Shown here one piece after another: positions 44,946 to 54,692 of a stretch of 64,000 nucleotides of DNA. Positions within the stretch are counted from its first letter, which is position 1, and every line of letters starts with the position of its first letter. The notes under the pieces were generated by a model. It was not told the DNA's origin and did not search any database. It saw only the letters and a program-made list of their open reading frames with translations. A program made the position numbers and the translations under genes. Source of the DNA: Brasilonema sennae CENA114 (GTDB taxonomy: Bacteria > Cyanobacteriota > Cyanobacteriia > Cyanobacteriales > Nostocaceae); NCBI RefSeq assembly GCF_006968745.1, contig NZ_CP030118.1:4104674-4168673 (forward strand), written 5' to 3'.

Positions 44946-45296
44946 AGAAAGGGCGTTGAGTTGTCAGCTAGCCCGAAAAAATATTACCATTGCAATTTCA
45001 GTAATTCTCAAGGACGTATCCTCAAAACCCTTGAGTCACTCAGCCTTTATCGAAGCTGTTCACAAAAATATAAAATTGTTGAAATATACTCATTATCCTT
45101 AGTACATTTGCGGGGATAGATATTAAGTTTTTCTGGCTCCAAGATATGGTAATGAGTAAGGCATAGTGTTTGAAATACCCTTGACATCAGCTTTAGCGAC
45201 AAAACTGAGAGAACTTTTCACAGCTTAACAATGTCATCGTAAGTTTACAAACATAGTATAAAGAATTGGGTGGATAACAAAAATACAGTCAACAAT
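44946..45296. other. Intergenic region upstream of glgP
   Basis: No gene or repeat recognised. It must contain the glgP promoter, but I cannot assign a convincing -10/-35 pair. Confidence 0.3.
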
Positions 45297-45318
45297 AACT
45301 ATAGCCAAAGCTATAGTT
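45297..45318 (+). promoter_or_regulatory. Hairpin immediately upstream of the glgP start
   Basis: AACTATAGC (45297-45305), CAAA, GCTATAGTT (45310-45318): a perfect 9-bp stem with a 4-base loop ending 10 bases before the ATG. No purine-rich RBS is visible, so this stem covers the normal ribosome-binding position and may regulate translation, or be an operator. Confidence 0.4.
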
Positions 45319-45328
45319 TCGCTAACCT

Positions 45329-47905
45329 ATGCAGCCGATTCGCACTTTTAATGTTTCCCCTTCACTACCGCAGCGACTTGAGCCACTGCGGAAGCTGGCA
45401 TATAACCTGCACTGGGATTGGAACGTTGAGACGAAAGACTTATTCCGACGCTTAGATCCTGACTTATGGGAATCTAGCCGTCATAACCCGGTTTTGATGC
45501 TCGGTACCATTAGTCAAGCGCGTCTGTTGGAAGTCGTGGAAGATGAAGGCTTCCTGGCACAGATGGATCGAGCCGCGCGCCAGTTAGAGGATTATTTGCA
45601 AGAGCGTACCTGGTATGAAAAACAAAGAGTTGGTCATGCCTCAGATGAGAAAGGACAAGAATACTACGCCTATTTCTCGGCTGAGTTTGGGCTTGTAGAT
45701 TGTTTGCCAGTCTATTCTGGAGGCTTGGGAGTTCTTGCTGGGGATCACCTCAAATCTGCTAGCGATTTAGGGCTACCTTTGGTTGGTGTGGGTCTACTCT
45801 ACCAGCAAGGCTATTTTGCTCAATATCTGAACGCTGATGGTTGGCAGCAGGAACGCTACCCAATCAACGACTTTTATAATATGACTTTGCACCTAGAACG
45901 CAATCCTGATGGCTCAGAATTGCGGATTTCGGTCGATTATCCAGGACGTACTGTTTATGCTAGAGTTTGGCGTGTACAAGTGGGATCAGTTCCCCTGTAT
46001 ATGCTCGACACTAACATTGAACCCAATAATTCTTACGACCACAACATCACAGACCAGCTTTACGGTGGGGATATCGATATGCGTATCCACCAAGAAATTA
46101 TGCTGGGGATCGGTGGTGTGCGAATGCTAAAAGCCCTTGGATACAACATCACCGCGTATCATATGAATGAAGGTCACGCGGCATTCTCTGCCCTAGAACG
46201 TATCCGCATTCTTCTTCAAGAAGAAGGGCTGAGTTATCCCCAAGCCAAACAGGTGGTGGCTTCCAGTAATATCTTTACAACTCACACACCAGTACCGGCG
46301 GGAATTGACTTGTTCCCCCCAGACAAAATGTTGTACTACCTGGGACATTACGCTGATGTCTTTGGCTTAACTAAAGAACAATATTTGGCTTTGGGACGCG
46401 AAAATACTAAAGATTCGTCTGCGCCTTTTAGTATGGCAGTCCTGGCACTGAAAATGGCGACATTCTCTAACGGTGTGGCACAACTGCATGGTGTGGTGTC
46501 ACGCCAAATGTTTAAGAGTTTGTGGCAAAATGTGCCCACAGAGGAAGTGCCGATCAAAGCAATTACGAACGGCGTTCATGCTCGCAGTTGTGTTGCTAAA
46601 TCTACACAGGAGTTGTACGATCGCTACCTAGGACCAAGCTGGTCATCCGCACCGACTGATAACCCTTTGTGGGAACGCATGGACGCGATCCCCGATGAAG
46701 AGTTGTGGCGTAATCACGAGCGCTGCCGCTTAGATATGATTGTCTATGTGCGGGAGCATCTGGTGAAGCATTTGCGAGACCGTGGGGCTTCTGCCTCAGA
46801 AATTGCCTCTGCACAAGAAGTTCTTGACCCCAAAGTTCTCACCATTGGCTTTGCCCGTCGCTTTGCAACCTACAAACGTGCTACTCTGTGGATGCGGGAT
46901 GTTGAGCGAATTAAGCGGATTTTGTTGGCCAACAAAGACCGTAAGGTGCAGTTTGTGATCTCTGGTAAAGCACACCCCAAGGATATTCCTGGTAAGGAAC
47001 TTATCCGCGAGATCAATCACTTCATCGACGAACAGGGTTTGCAAAAGCAGATTGTGTTTGTCCCCAACTACGATATTTATATATCTCGGTTGATGGTTGC
47101 TGGTTGTGATATCTGGTTAAACACTCCGCGCCGTCCACGGGAAGCTTCTGGTACAAGTGGCATGAAGGCAGCTATGAATGGTTTGCCGAATTTAAGCGTA
47201 CTAGATGGTTGGTGGGATGAAGCTGATTATGTTCGTACTGGTTGGGCGATTGGACATGGAGAAATGTATGATGATCCCAATTACCAAGATGAAATAGAGG
47301 CAAATGCTTTTTACGATTTGCTGGAAAATGAAGTTGTCCCTCTGTTTTACGACCGGGATGTTGATGGTTTGCCTCGCCACTGGGTTGACAAAATGAAGGA
47401 TGCAATCCGGTTAAATTGTCCGTTCTTTAACACGGCACGGATGGTGCGAGAATATGCAGAACGCGCTTATTTCCCCGCAAGCGATCGCTTCCACACTCTG
47501 ACTGCTGATAAATACGCCCCAGCGAAAGAACTAGCTGATTGGCAACAGAATCTCACTGCACACTGGTTCGACATCAAAATAAAAGATGTTAACGTATCCT
47601 CTGGAGCAGATATTGAGGTTAACCAAATTGTTAACGTCAAAGCCAAAGTTGATCTGGCAACTTTGACGAACAATGATGTACAGGTGGAACTCTACCAAGG
47701 TGCCATTGATGCTGATGGCGGTATTGTCAACGGTGTTCCTGTGGTCATGGATTACCAAGGAGAGGATAAGGATGGCTTAAGTACTTACACCGTGGATATA
47801 TTGTATAATACATCTGGTTACCAAGGCTTATCTTTGCGAGTTTTACCAAAACACAAAGACCTCTCTAGTCCTTATGAGCCAAGGTTAATTGTTTGGGCAC
47901 AGTAA
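45329..47905 (+). CDS. glgP: Alpha-glucan (glycogen) phosphorylase
   Basis: 858 residues. Belongs to the shorter-N-terminus TIGR02094-type phosphorylases: begins RTFNVSPSLPQRLEPLRKLA, with YFSAEFGLVDCLPVYSGGLG, VVGVGLLYQQGYF-like segment, AYHMNEGHAAF, FTTHTPVPAGIDLF, WLNTPRRPREASGTSGMKAA (PLP-binding Lys) and NGLPNLSVLDGWWDEADY. It releases glucose-1-phosphate from glycogen in the cytoplasm, mobilising carbon reserves in the dark. The C-terminal 110 residues form an extra beta-rich domain (VNVKAKVDLATLTNNDVQVE). Single gene. Confidence 0.94.
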   Translation: MQPIRTFNVSPSLPQRLEPLRKLAYNLHWDWNVETKDLFRRLDPDLWESSRHNPVLMLGTISQARLLEVVEDEGFLAQMDRAARQLEDYLQERTWYEKQRVGHASDEKGQEYYAYFSAEFGLVDCLPVYSGGLGVLAGDHLKSASDLGLPLVGVGLLYQQGYFAQYLNADGWQQERYPINDFYNMTLHLERNPDGSELRISVDYPGRTVYARVWRVQVGSVPLYMLDTNIEPNNSYDHNITDQLYGGDIDMRIHQEIMLGIGGVRMLKALGYNITAYHMNEGHAAFSALERIRILLQEEGLSYPQAKQVVASSNIFTTHTPVPAGIDLFPPDKMLYYLGHYADVFGLTKEQYLALGRENTKDSSAPFSMAVLALKMATFSNGVAQLHGVVSRQMFKSLWQNVPTEEVPIKAITNGVHARSCVAKSTQELYDRYLGPSWSSAPTDNPLWERMDAIPDEELWRNHERCRLDMIVYVREHLVKHLRDRGASASEIASAQEVLDPKVLTIGFARRFATYKRATLWMRDVERIKRILLANKDRKVQFVISGKAHPKDIPGKELIREINHFIDEQGLQKQIVFVPNYDIYISRLMVAGCDIWLNTPRRPREASGTSGMKAAMNGLPNLSVLDGWWDEADYVRTGWAIGHGEMYDDPNYQDEIEANAFYDLLENEVVPLFYDRDVDGLPRHWVDKMKDAIRLNCPFFNTARMVREYAERAYFPASDRFHTLTADKYAPAKELADWQQNLTAHWFDIKIKDVNVSSGADIEVNQIVNVKAKVDLATLTNNDVQVELYQGAIDADGGIVNGVPVVMDYQGEDKDGLSTYTVDILYNTSGYQGLSLRVLPKHKDLSSPYEPRLIVWAQ

Positions 47906-47944
47906 AGAAGTAAAAAGAAAAAGTTAAAAGTAAAAAAAATACTT

Positions 47945-48670
47945 TTAACTTTTGGAGGGGATGACAATGTAACCTGTGGTGCGATCGCCAAGAACCAGGT
48001 TACGTTGCTCCCCCCAAAACCACCAGTATGCAGCGACATAAGCACAAATGAGGCTATCGAGTTTGTCTTCGACTTGTTTGAGGGCTGCGCCTGTGGTGGG
48101 AATTTCGGAAAGAAACGAACCATCAAGACACAGAGGAGGTTGGAGAGAGGGTAAGATTTCTGTGATGTAATGGTGGAGTTTGATGAGTTCGAGGCGGCGA
48201 TCGCTCAAGCGTCCTTTTTTATATTTAAGAATTCGTTCTAAGCCAAATAAATTAACTATGGCTGGATGAGGAAAGACTTCTATTTGATATCTGCCTGGTT
48301 TTTGTGGTTCGATAGTTGGTGCGTGGGCAAAACCACGGGCTTCTAATTCTAAGCCAAATTTTACTGTTCTTTCTGCAAAGGGTAGGCCCAGATTTGCTGG
48401 ATAGCATCCAGCGTGATACTTGCCAAAGTGTTTGTGAGTGAGTTTGTCGGGTAAGCGACTTCCAGTAGCGTTGGGAATGAGGGTGGGTGCATCTACACCG
48501 ATGATGGCGGGTTCTTCTGGTGTAACGCAAGTATCAATCCAAGTTAATATGTCTGCAATAGATTCTTTGCGGTCTAAATCTTGTATTTGCAGTTTTCCGT
48601 CTATGAATTGTAAGTAGCATAAACCGCTGGGTTGGGATTTCCAGCCTAGGTCAATTCCGAGAAATTTCAT
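47945..48670 (-). CDS. DUF429 family protein (RNase H-like fold)
   Basis: 241 residues. Begins FLGIDLGWKSQPSGLCYL with the first conserved Asp of an RNase H-like fold; IIGVDAPTLIPNATGSR supplies the second Asp; IEVFPHPAIVNLFGL and LDSLICAYVAAYWW are family-conserved. Function of DUF429 is unknown; a nuclease-like active site is suggested by the fold. Convergent with glgP, 40 bases apart. Confidence 0.8.
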   Translation of the reverse strand: MKFLGIDLGWKSQPSGLCYLQFIDGKLQIQDLDRKESIADILTWIDTCVTPEEPAIIGVDAPTLIPNATGSRLPDKLTHKHFGKYHAGCYPANLGLPFAERTVKFGLELEARGFAHAPTIEPQKPGRYQIEVFPHPAIVNLFGLERILKYKKGRLSDRRLELIKLHHYITEILPSLQPPLCLDGSFLSEIPTTGAALKQVEDKLDSLICAYVAAYWWFWGEQRNLVLGDRTTGYIVIPSKS

Positions 48671-48719
48671 TGTTGGATTAATTGTTTTCTCTTAAGAGGA
48701 TGTTTGTAAAGTATTCATT

Positions 48720-48930
48720 CATACTACCCTAGGCGACTGGAAGTCGCGGCTATACAGACAAAACCCGCCTGCGCGGGTTTACTCCCTTCCCACCAGAAAA
48801 ATACCTATTTTTGAACCGCAGAGGCGCAGAGGAGCCAGTGCGTTGGGCGGGTTTCCCGACTTGAAGCACCTGGCGTGACACAGAGAGAGGAGTAAATTAT
48901 TATAGGTAATCTTAGACCGGGAAGGGAGTA
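48720..48930. repeat. Repeat cluster upstream of the caspase gene
   Basis: Hairpin AAACCCGC/GCGGGTTT (48761-48780); inverted pair ACTCCCTTCCC (48781-48791) and GGGAAGGGAGT (48919-48929); and between them the GCCAGTGCGTTGGGCGGGTT...GCACCTGGCG repeat (about 48836-48876), which also interrupts the IS607 recombinase remnant at 43857. No gene. Confidence 0.65.
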
Positions 48931-49082
48931 ATATCATGTCCGGATCAACACTTATAAAAAACCAAGAACCTCGATTTCTGTATAAGTCAGCCTTGCTGAC
49001 ACCTATAAGAAGTATGGAACAGTTCCATTGACTGCTCTTGTTTGGGAATTATTCTGGAAGTTGTTAGAAGGTGCAGCCTTAT

Positions 49083-51287
49083 ATGATTCAACAAAGTGCA
49101 AAATCTAGCTCCAAATTCTTCGCCTTATTGATTGGGGTTGATTGCTATTTACCGAACATGCTACCACAAGGAGCTTCTTACAACAGTCTTGCTGGTTGTG
49201 TGCGCGATATTAATCATGTCGAATCTTTCCTGAGAAACAAACTGCAAGTACCCCCAGCACATATTCTTAAACTTACAGCTTCCAACTCTGACAGTCCCAA
49301 CATACCGCAAGAGCCATCCGAACAGCTACCTACATATGACAATATCGTAGCTAAATTTAAGCAACTCACTGATTTAGCTGAACCTCAAGACCAAGTCTAC
49401 ATCCACTACTCCGGACATGGTGGACGTTCGACAACAATTTATCCTGATCTCAAAGGAAGCTACGGGGTAGATGAATCACTTGTCCCTACAGACATTGGCA
49501 ATCCAGAAGCTCGTTATCTTCGTGATCTAGAGTTGGCAACACTCTTACAAAATATGGTAGATAAAGGGTTAGTGGTTACACTAGTTCTGGATAGCTGTCA
49601 TTCTGGAGGAGCAACACGAGGAGGAGTCAATGATGCTAATATTCGCGGTTTAAATAAGAATATTATAGACACAACGCCACGACCAACAGAAAGCTTAGTT
49701 GCATCAACTGAAGAATTGATCCAAAACTGGCAACAATTAACACACGGACAACAAAACACTCGCAACGTAACTGCAGCTAGTGGTTGGTTGCCTGAACCTA
49801 AAGGATATGTTTTATTGGCTGCTTGTCGGGATAATGAGTCTGCTTATGAATATGCTTTCAATGGTAAAGAAAACAATGGTGCGTTAACTTATTGGTTATT
49901 AGACTCTCTACAGAAGTTGGGGAATGATTGTACCTTTAAGGTACTCCACGATCGCATCCTCGCAAAGATAAACAGTCAGTTTCAACAACAAACACCAATG
50001 CTGCAAGGAGAAGGCGATCGCCTGCTCTTCAGCGGTAAATCTACAAAACCACAATCTGCCATTCTTGTCAAGAAAGTTGATGTGGCTTCTAATCAGGTAC
50101 TCTTGCAAGCAGGCGAAGCACAAGGTTTGCGTAAAGGTGCGGAGTTTGCCATCTATCAATTAGGCATAACCGATTTTTCCCAAACTGATAAACGAGTCGC
50201 ACTGGCTAAAGTTGTAAAAGTGCGTGCAGAAGAATCTATTGCGGAAGTTACCAAAATCCTGCGTCAAGAACAAGCAGGTAACAACTTGCGTCTTTATATT
50301 CCTCCTTCTAAAGCGGGTAATTCAACACAGCAAACTCTCAGTCAAGGAATTATTGAAGATGGTGCTTCTGCTATACTACTGTCTCCTAGTGTCAAACTTG
50401 TCCGAAAGGTACGCCTGTTGCCTCCTTTAGAAAATCAGCAACTACCAAAAGAAATAGATTATAAAGAAGCATTGACAGCAGTCAAAGCCGCTAAAGAAAA
50501 CGTAGAAGGCAATGGTTGGGTAGAGTTCTTATCTAGTGATCAACCGAGTGATGAACCTGTCACCTATCAGGTATCTGTCAACGCTGAAGGGGAATATGAA
50601 ATTCTGGATGCAGGTGGAGAATTAATTAATTTGCGCCCTCCACTCAAAGTAGACGAACACAATGCTGCAGCTAGTGTCGTTAACCGCTTAGTGCATCTTT
50701 CCAAGTATCAAGCGACTTTACAACTAGACAACAACGACCCAATATCATCATTTGCAGGAAAACTAAAAGTTGACATCTGCCTACCAGGAGAAACCAGAGG
50801 TGAATTATTACCATTAAATGCTCCAGGTAACGTCCCAACTTTTGACGTAGATGAATCTGCAATACTGCGTATCCGCAATGAATCAACCAAAGTTCTCAAC
50901 ATTACCGTACTGGCTATTCAACCAGATTGGAGTATTTCCCAGCTACACCCAAAAGGGGCTGCTGCCTTTGAACCGTTAGATCCGGGCAGGGAGAAAATGA
51001 TTCGCATCCAGACAAGCCTTTGTGAAGGTTATAACGAAAGTGCCGATGTTCTCAAAGTTTTTGCCACAGTTGGTGCAACGAATTTCCGGTGTCTTGAACT
51101 ACCAGCACTAGACAAACCTCGTAGGGGAACACAGGTATTTAGAGCAACTAACCCACTTGAAGAATTATTAGCAGCAGTTGCAAGTGTTCAACCCCCAAAT
51201 AGAAATATAAGTGCTGCGGCTTATCCCAGTGACAAATGGACAACAGAACAGGTGAAACTGGTGGTGAAGAAGATTGTTAATTGTTAA
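49083..51287 (+). CDS. Caspase-family protease (orthocaspase/metacaspase-like)
   Basis: 734 residues from ATG 49083 (AGAAGG about 10 bases upstream; an in-frame GTG at 49071 adds four residues). N-terminal C14 domain (about 10-290): FFALLIGVDCYLPN, catalytic His in VYIHYSGHGGRS (about 111), catalytic Cys in VTLVLDSCHSGGATRG (about 170), VLLAACRDNESAYEY. The C-terminal 440 residues are beta-rich with DUF4384-like sections (ILRIRNESTKVLNITVLAIQ, WSISQLHPKGAAAFEPL). Cyanobacterial orthocaspases cleave after Arg/Lys and are linked to stress and cell death. No signal peptide. It lies 182 bases upstream of the CHAT-STAND-WD40 gene on the same strand. Confidence 0.88.
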   Translation: MIQQSAKSSSKFFALLIGVDCYLPNMLPQGASYNSLAGCVRDINHVESFLRNKLQVPPAHILKLTASNSDSPNIPQEPSEQLPTYDNIVAKFKQLTDLAEPQDQVYIHYSGHGGRSTTIYPDLKGSYGVDESLVPTDIGNPEARYLRDLELATLLQNMVDKGLVVTLVLDSCHSGGATRGGVNDANIRGLNKNIIDTTPRPTESLVASTEELIQNWQQLTHGQQNTRNVTAASGWLPEPKGYVLLAACRDNESAYEYAFNGKENNGALTYWLLDSLQKLGNDCTFKVLHDRILAKINSQFQQQTPMLQGEGDRLLFSGKSTKPQSAILVKKVDVASNQVLLQAGEAQGLRKGAEFAIYQLGITDFSQTDKRVALAKVVKVRAEESIAEVTKILRQEQAGNNLRLYIPPSKAGNSTQQTLSQGIIEDGASAILLSPSVKLVRKVRLLPPLENQQLPKEIDYKEALTAVKAAKENVEGNGWVEFLSSDQPSDEPVTYQVSVNAEGEYEILDAGGELINLRPPLKVDEHNAAASVVNRLVHLSKYQATLQLDNNDPISSFAGKLKVDICLPGETRGELLPLNAPGNVPTFDVDESAILRIRNESTKVLNITVLAIQPDWSISQLHPKGAAAFEPLDPGREKMIRIQTSLCEGYNESADVLKVFATVGATNFRCLELPALDKPRRGTQVFRATNPLEELLAAVASVQPPNRNISAAAYPSDKWTTEQVKLVVKKIVNC

Positions 51288-51357
51288 ATAGCTAACAGCT
51301 AATTTGTTCTATTGGCTGTTAGCTATTTAATAATAGTAGAACTTAGGCAGAAGAGAT

Positions 51358-51402
51358 CCCCTAACCCCCTTAAAAAGGGGGCTTTTAAGGGGGTTAGGGG
51401 GG
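51358..51402. repeat. Palindrome CCCTAACCCCCTTAAAA...TTTTAAGGGGGTTAGGG
   Basis: Arms of about 17 bases between the caspase and CHAT-STAND genes. This is a very common cyanobacterial dispersed repeat. It could attenuate readthrough between the two genes. Confidence 0.75.
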
Positions 51403-51469
51403 ATGGAAGTTTCGGGTTTTCAGTGCGTAAGTCCTCAATAGGCTAGCTCTAAAACCTTTTCCAGATACC

Positions 51470-54400
51470 ATGAACAACTACACCCATGTCAAAACCATTT
51501 TAATTCTGGCAGCAAATCCGACAAGTACCTCAAGGCTACGACTTGATCAAGAAGTACGAGAAATTGATGAAGGATTGCGACGCGCTAACAAACGAGCAGA
51601 ATTCAAGTTAGAGCAAAAATGGGCGGTACGTCAGCGTGACTTCTACCGCGCCATGTTAGATTATCAGCCGCAAATTGTTCACTTCTGCGGACACGGTGCT
51701 GGGCAAGATGGTATTCTTTTGCAAGATGAAACAGGACAGCCTGCATTAATCTCCGGCGAAGCACTGGGGAGCATGTTTAAGCTGTTTGCCACTAAAGGAG
51801 TTGAATGTGTCCTTTTAAACGCTTGTTACTCCCAAATGCAAGCAGAAGCAATTCGCCAACACGTCAATTATGTGATTGGCATGAATTCGACAGTAGGGGA
51901 TAAAGCAGCTGTTGGTTTTGCTGTGGCGTTTTATGATGCGATCGCCGCCGGGGAAGAGGTACAGTTTGCCTATGATCTTGGTTGTTCTCAAATGATTGGT
52001 TTTTTGGAACAGCAGACTCCAGTACTGAGCAAAAAACAGTTAATTATCCCCACAGCACCTCAAACAGAAGTCATTCCTCCCAACCCATATCAAGGATTGT
52101 CTGCATTTGGGGAAGAAGATGCAGCATTCTTTTTTGGACGTGATACATTTGTAAATAGCTTAGTGCAAGCAACTCGCTCTCAGTCGTTGGTAGCTGTGAT
52201 TGGTCCTAGTGGGAGTGGCAAATCTTCGGTGGTGTTTGCTGGACTAATTCCACAGTTGCGAGGTGAAGGAAATTGGGTGATTGAATCCTTTCGTCCTGGT
52301 AATCAGCCATTTTATCAGCTTGCTTCTGTATTCGTGCGTCAATTAGAACCACCAGAAATTAGTGAAACTGAAAAATTGCGAGCAGCGGCTGGACTAGCAG
52401 CAGATATACAGCAGGGTAAAGTGACATTGCAGCAGGTAGTGTCTAGCATTAGAGAACGTAACTCAGATAAACGTTTTCTGTTGTTTGCCGATCAATTTGA
52501 AGAACTCTACACCCTTTGCCAGAAGGAAGAACAAGAACGCTTTACTGATACGTTACTCGAAGCTATCCATCAGAAAATTCTCACACTGGTTTTCACTTTA
52601 CGAGCTGACTTCTACGGCTATGTTCTCTCCTACCGCCCTTTTCGGGATGCATTGCAGGAGTTTACACCCCAGCTGGTAAGTTCCATGAGTCGGCAGGAAC
52701 TACAAGCAGCGATCGCCCTACCAGCCCAAAAGCTAGAAGTGCAATTTGAAGCACAATTACAAGAGCGAATCTTGGATGATGTGGGACTTGAACCGGGCAA
52801 TTTACCACTGTTGGAATTTGCTCTTACCCGATTATGGTCAAAGCAGGAAAACCGATTGTTAACTCACCAAGCATATACTGAAATTGGCGGTGTGAAAAAG
52901 GCATTAGCTAATCATGCCCAGCAGGTTTATAGTCAACTTAGCCAAACAGAGCAAAAGCAGGCACAGCGAATTTTTGTACAATTAGTGCGTCCGGGGGAAG
53001 GAACGGAAGATACTCGACGGCTGGCTACACGCAAAGAAGTTGGGGAAGAGAATTGGGGATTGGTAAGTTATTTAGCAGGATACCAAGCCCGTTTAGTTGT
53101 TACGGGACGCGATGACAACTCAGGAGAAGATACAGTAGAAGTTGTCCATGAAGCGCTGATTCGGGAATGGATAACTCTGCGCGAGTGGATGAATGCTAAT
53201 CGTCAGTTTCGCGTTTGGCAAGAACGGTTAAAAGTAGCAATGCTGGAGTGCAAAAGTAGCAATCATGATTCTGGGGCGTTGTTGCGAGGTGTGCCGTTAA
53301 CTGTAGCAGATGATTGGTTGCAAAAACGCTCAGATGAAATGACGCAGGAAGAGCGAGACTTTATTCAGGCTAGCGCAAGTCAACGAGTTCGGGAGAAGCA
53401 AGAACGCGATCGCACAAGACAACTAACAATTATCACACTCAGTAGCTTTTCTGCGGTAGCTCTAATTATAGCAGGCGTCGCTGGTGTGGGCTGGTGGAGT
53501 GCGGCAATCAGTCAAATTAATTCTCTTACTAATACTTCAGATGTCCTGTTGAACTCAGATCGGACAAAAGCCTTAAAAGCAAGTTTAAAAGCTGTTGTGC
53601 AAATGCAACATACACCCTTGGTAGATGCTAATACCCGCACACAGGTAGAACTGACATTACTGAATACAGTTGACAATGTTGCCGCACCGAACACCTTAGG
53701 AGGGCATACAGACTCGGTTTATGGCACGAGCTTCAGCCCGGATGGCAAAATGCTCGCTTCGGCAAGTGGTGACAACACGGTGAAACTGTGGGATACCGCC
53801 ACGCTCAAAGAAATGAAAACCCTGAGTGGGCATACAGACTCGGTTTATGGCACGAGCTTCAGCCCGGATGGCAAAATGCTCGCTTCGGCAAGTGGTGACA
53901 ACACGGTGAAACTGTGGGATACCGCCACGCTCAAAGTAATTAAAACCCTCAGTGGGCATAGAGACTCGGTTAATGGCACGAGCTTCAGCCCGGATGGCAA
54001 AATGCTCGCTTCGGCAAGTGGTGACAACACGGTGAAACTGTGGGATACCGCCACGCTCAAAGAAATGAAAACCCTGAGTGGGCATACAGACTCGGTTTAT
54101 GGCACGAGCTTCAGCCCGGATGGCAAAATGCTCGCTTCGGCAAGTGGTGACAACACGGTGAAACTGTGGGATACCGCCACGCTCAAAGAAATGAAAACCC
54201 TGAGTGGGCATACAGACTCGGTTAATGGCACGAGCTTCAGCCCGGATGGCAAAATGCTCGCAACGGCCAGTGGTGACAACACGGTGAAACTGTGGGATAC
54301 CGCCACGCTCAAAGAAATGAAAACCCTGAGTGGGCATACAGACTCGGTTTATGGCACGAGCTTCAGCCCGGATGGCAAAATGCTCGCTTCGGCAAGTGGT

Positions 54401-54544
54401 GACAACACGGTAAGACTGTGGAGATGGGATTATGATAATTTACTCAGGGAAGGGTGCGCGTTCATGGGTGAGTATTTCAAAACTAATCCCAAGGATGATG
54501 ATGCTGGTGAAATTGGCAGTATGTGCCGCGCAGTCAGTCGTTAG
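51470..54544 (+). CDS. CHAT protease - STAND NTPase - TM - WD40 protein
   Basis: 1024 residues. CHAT domain (about 5-195): catalytic His in VHFCGHGAGQDG (about 71) and Cys in CVLLNACYSQMQ (about 118). nSTAND1-type NTPase (about 205-520): NPYQGLSAFGEEDAAFFFGR, P-loop GPSGSGKSSVV (about 246), Walker B-like LLFADQFEEL. A helical/winged region (VVHEALIREWITLREWM, GALLRGVPLTVADDWLQKRS), then one transmembrane helix (ITLSSFSAVALIIAGVAGVG, about 655) and six WD40 blades of exactly 126 bases each (from 53697). A short conserved tail follows (YDNLLREGC, FMGEYFKTNP). Reading: WD40 repeats sense a ligand, STAND oligomerises, CHAT cleaves. Target unknown. Six blades is one short of a usual propeller. Confidence 0.88.
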   Translation: MNNYTHVKTILILAANPTSTSRLRLDQEVREIDEGLRRANKRAEFKLEQKWAVRQRDFYRAMLDYQPQIVHFCGHGAGQDGILLQDETGQPALISGEALGSMFKLFATKGVECVLLNACYSQMQAEAIRQHVNYVIGMNSTVGDKAAVGFAVAFYDAIAAGEEVQFAYDLGCSQMIGFLEQQTPVLSKKQLIIPTAPQTEVIPPNPYQGLSAFGEEDAAFFFGRDTFVNSLVQATRSQSLVAVIGPSGSGKSSVVFAGLIPQLRGEGNWVIESFRPGNQPFYQLASVFVRQLEPPEISETEKLRAAAGLAADIQQGKVTLQQVVSSIRERNSDKRFLLFADQFEELYTLCQKEEQERFTDTLLEAIHQKILTLVFTLRADFYGYVLSYRPFRDALQEFTPQLVSSMSRQELQAAIALPAQKLEVQFEAQLQERILDDVGLEPGNLPLLEFALTRLWSKQENRLLTHQAYTEIGGVKKALANHAQQVYSQLSQTEQKQAQRIFVQLVRPGEGTEDTRRLATRKEVGEENWGLVSYLAGYQARLVVTGRDDNSGEDTVEVVHEALIREWITLREWMNANRQFRVWQERLKVAMLECKSSNHDSGALLRGVPLTVADDWLQKRSDEMTQEERDFIQASASQRVREKQERDRTRQLTIITLSSFSAVALIIAGVAGVGWWSAAISQINSLTNTSDVLLNSDRTKALKASLKAVVQMQHTPLVDANTRTQVELTLLNTVDNVAAPNTLGGHTDSVYGTSFSPDGKMLASASGDNTVKLWDTATLKEMKTLSGHTDSVYGTSFSPDGKMLASASGDNTVKLWDTATLKVIKTLSGHRDSVNGTSFSPDGKMLASASGDNTVKLWDTATLKEMKTLSGHTDSVYGTSFSPDGKMLASASGDNTVKLWDTATLKEMKTLSGHTDSVNGTSFSPDGKMLATASGDNTVKLWDTATLKEMKTLSGHTDSVYGTSFSPDGKMLASASGDNTVRLWRWDYDNLLREGCAFMGEYFKTNPKDDDAGEIGSMCRAVSR
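53697..54420 (+). repeat. Six near-identical 126-bp WD40 repeats (first CHAT-STAND gene)
   Basis: Each unit encodes [42 protein letters not shown]. Units differ by only a few bases, far less than expected for old repeats. They are also close to the units at 57655-58760. Because the unit is a multiple of three with few stops on either strand, it also creates a long spurious antisense frame. Confidence 0.9.
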
Positions 54545-54545
54545 C

Positions 54546-54692
54546 TCGACTTTATCCAAAATTAAGAACTTGTTGGAGTCAGAAATTGCCACTTGGGAGA
54601 AACAGCGTAATTCTCAACAAGCCAGTGTGAATTGGCGCTTTCAAACCACGGATGCACGGAGAAAGATGGAGCGGTTATACCCAACTGTTTGA
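54546..54692 (+). pseudogene. IS630-family transposase C-terminal remnant
   Basis: One frame reads LSKIKNLLESEIATWEKQRN, SQQASVNWRFQTTDARRKME, RLYPTV, stop. The VNWRF(Q/T)TTDAR.K..RLYP ending is the hallmark C-terminus of cyanobacterial IS630 transposases. No upstream catalytic DDE part is present; it abuts the stop of the CHAT-STAND gene. Confidence 0.75.

Noticed and set aside
53696-54337. Long minus-strand reading frame (213 codons) across the WD40 array
   Set aside because: It is an antisense shadow of 126-base repeats that lack stops in that frame; the same shadow appears opposite the second array. No RBS or homology.
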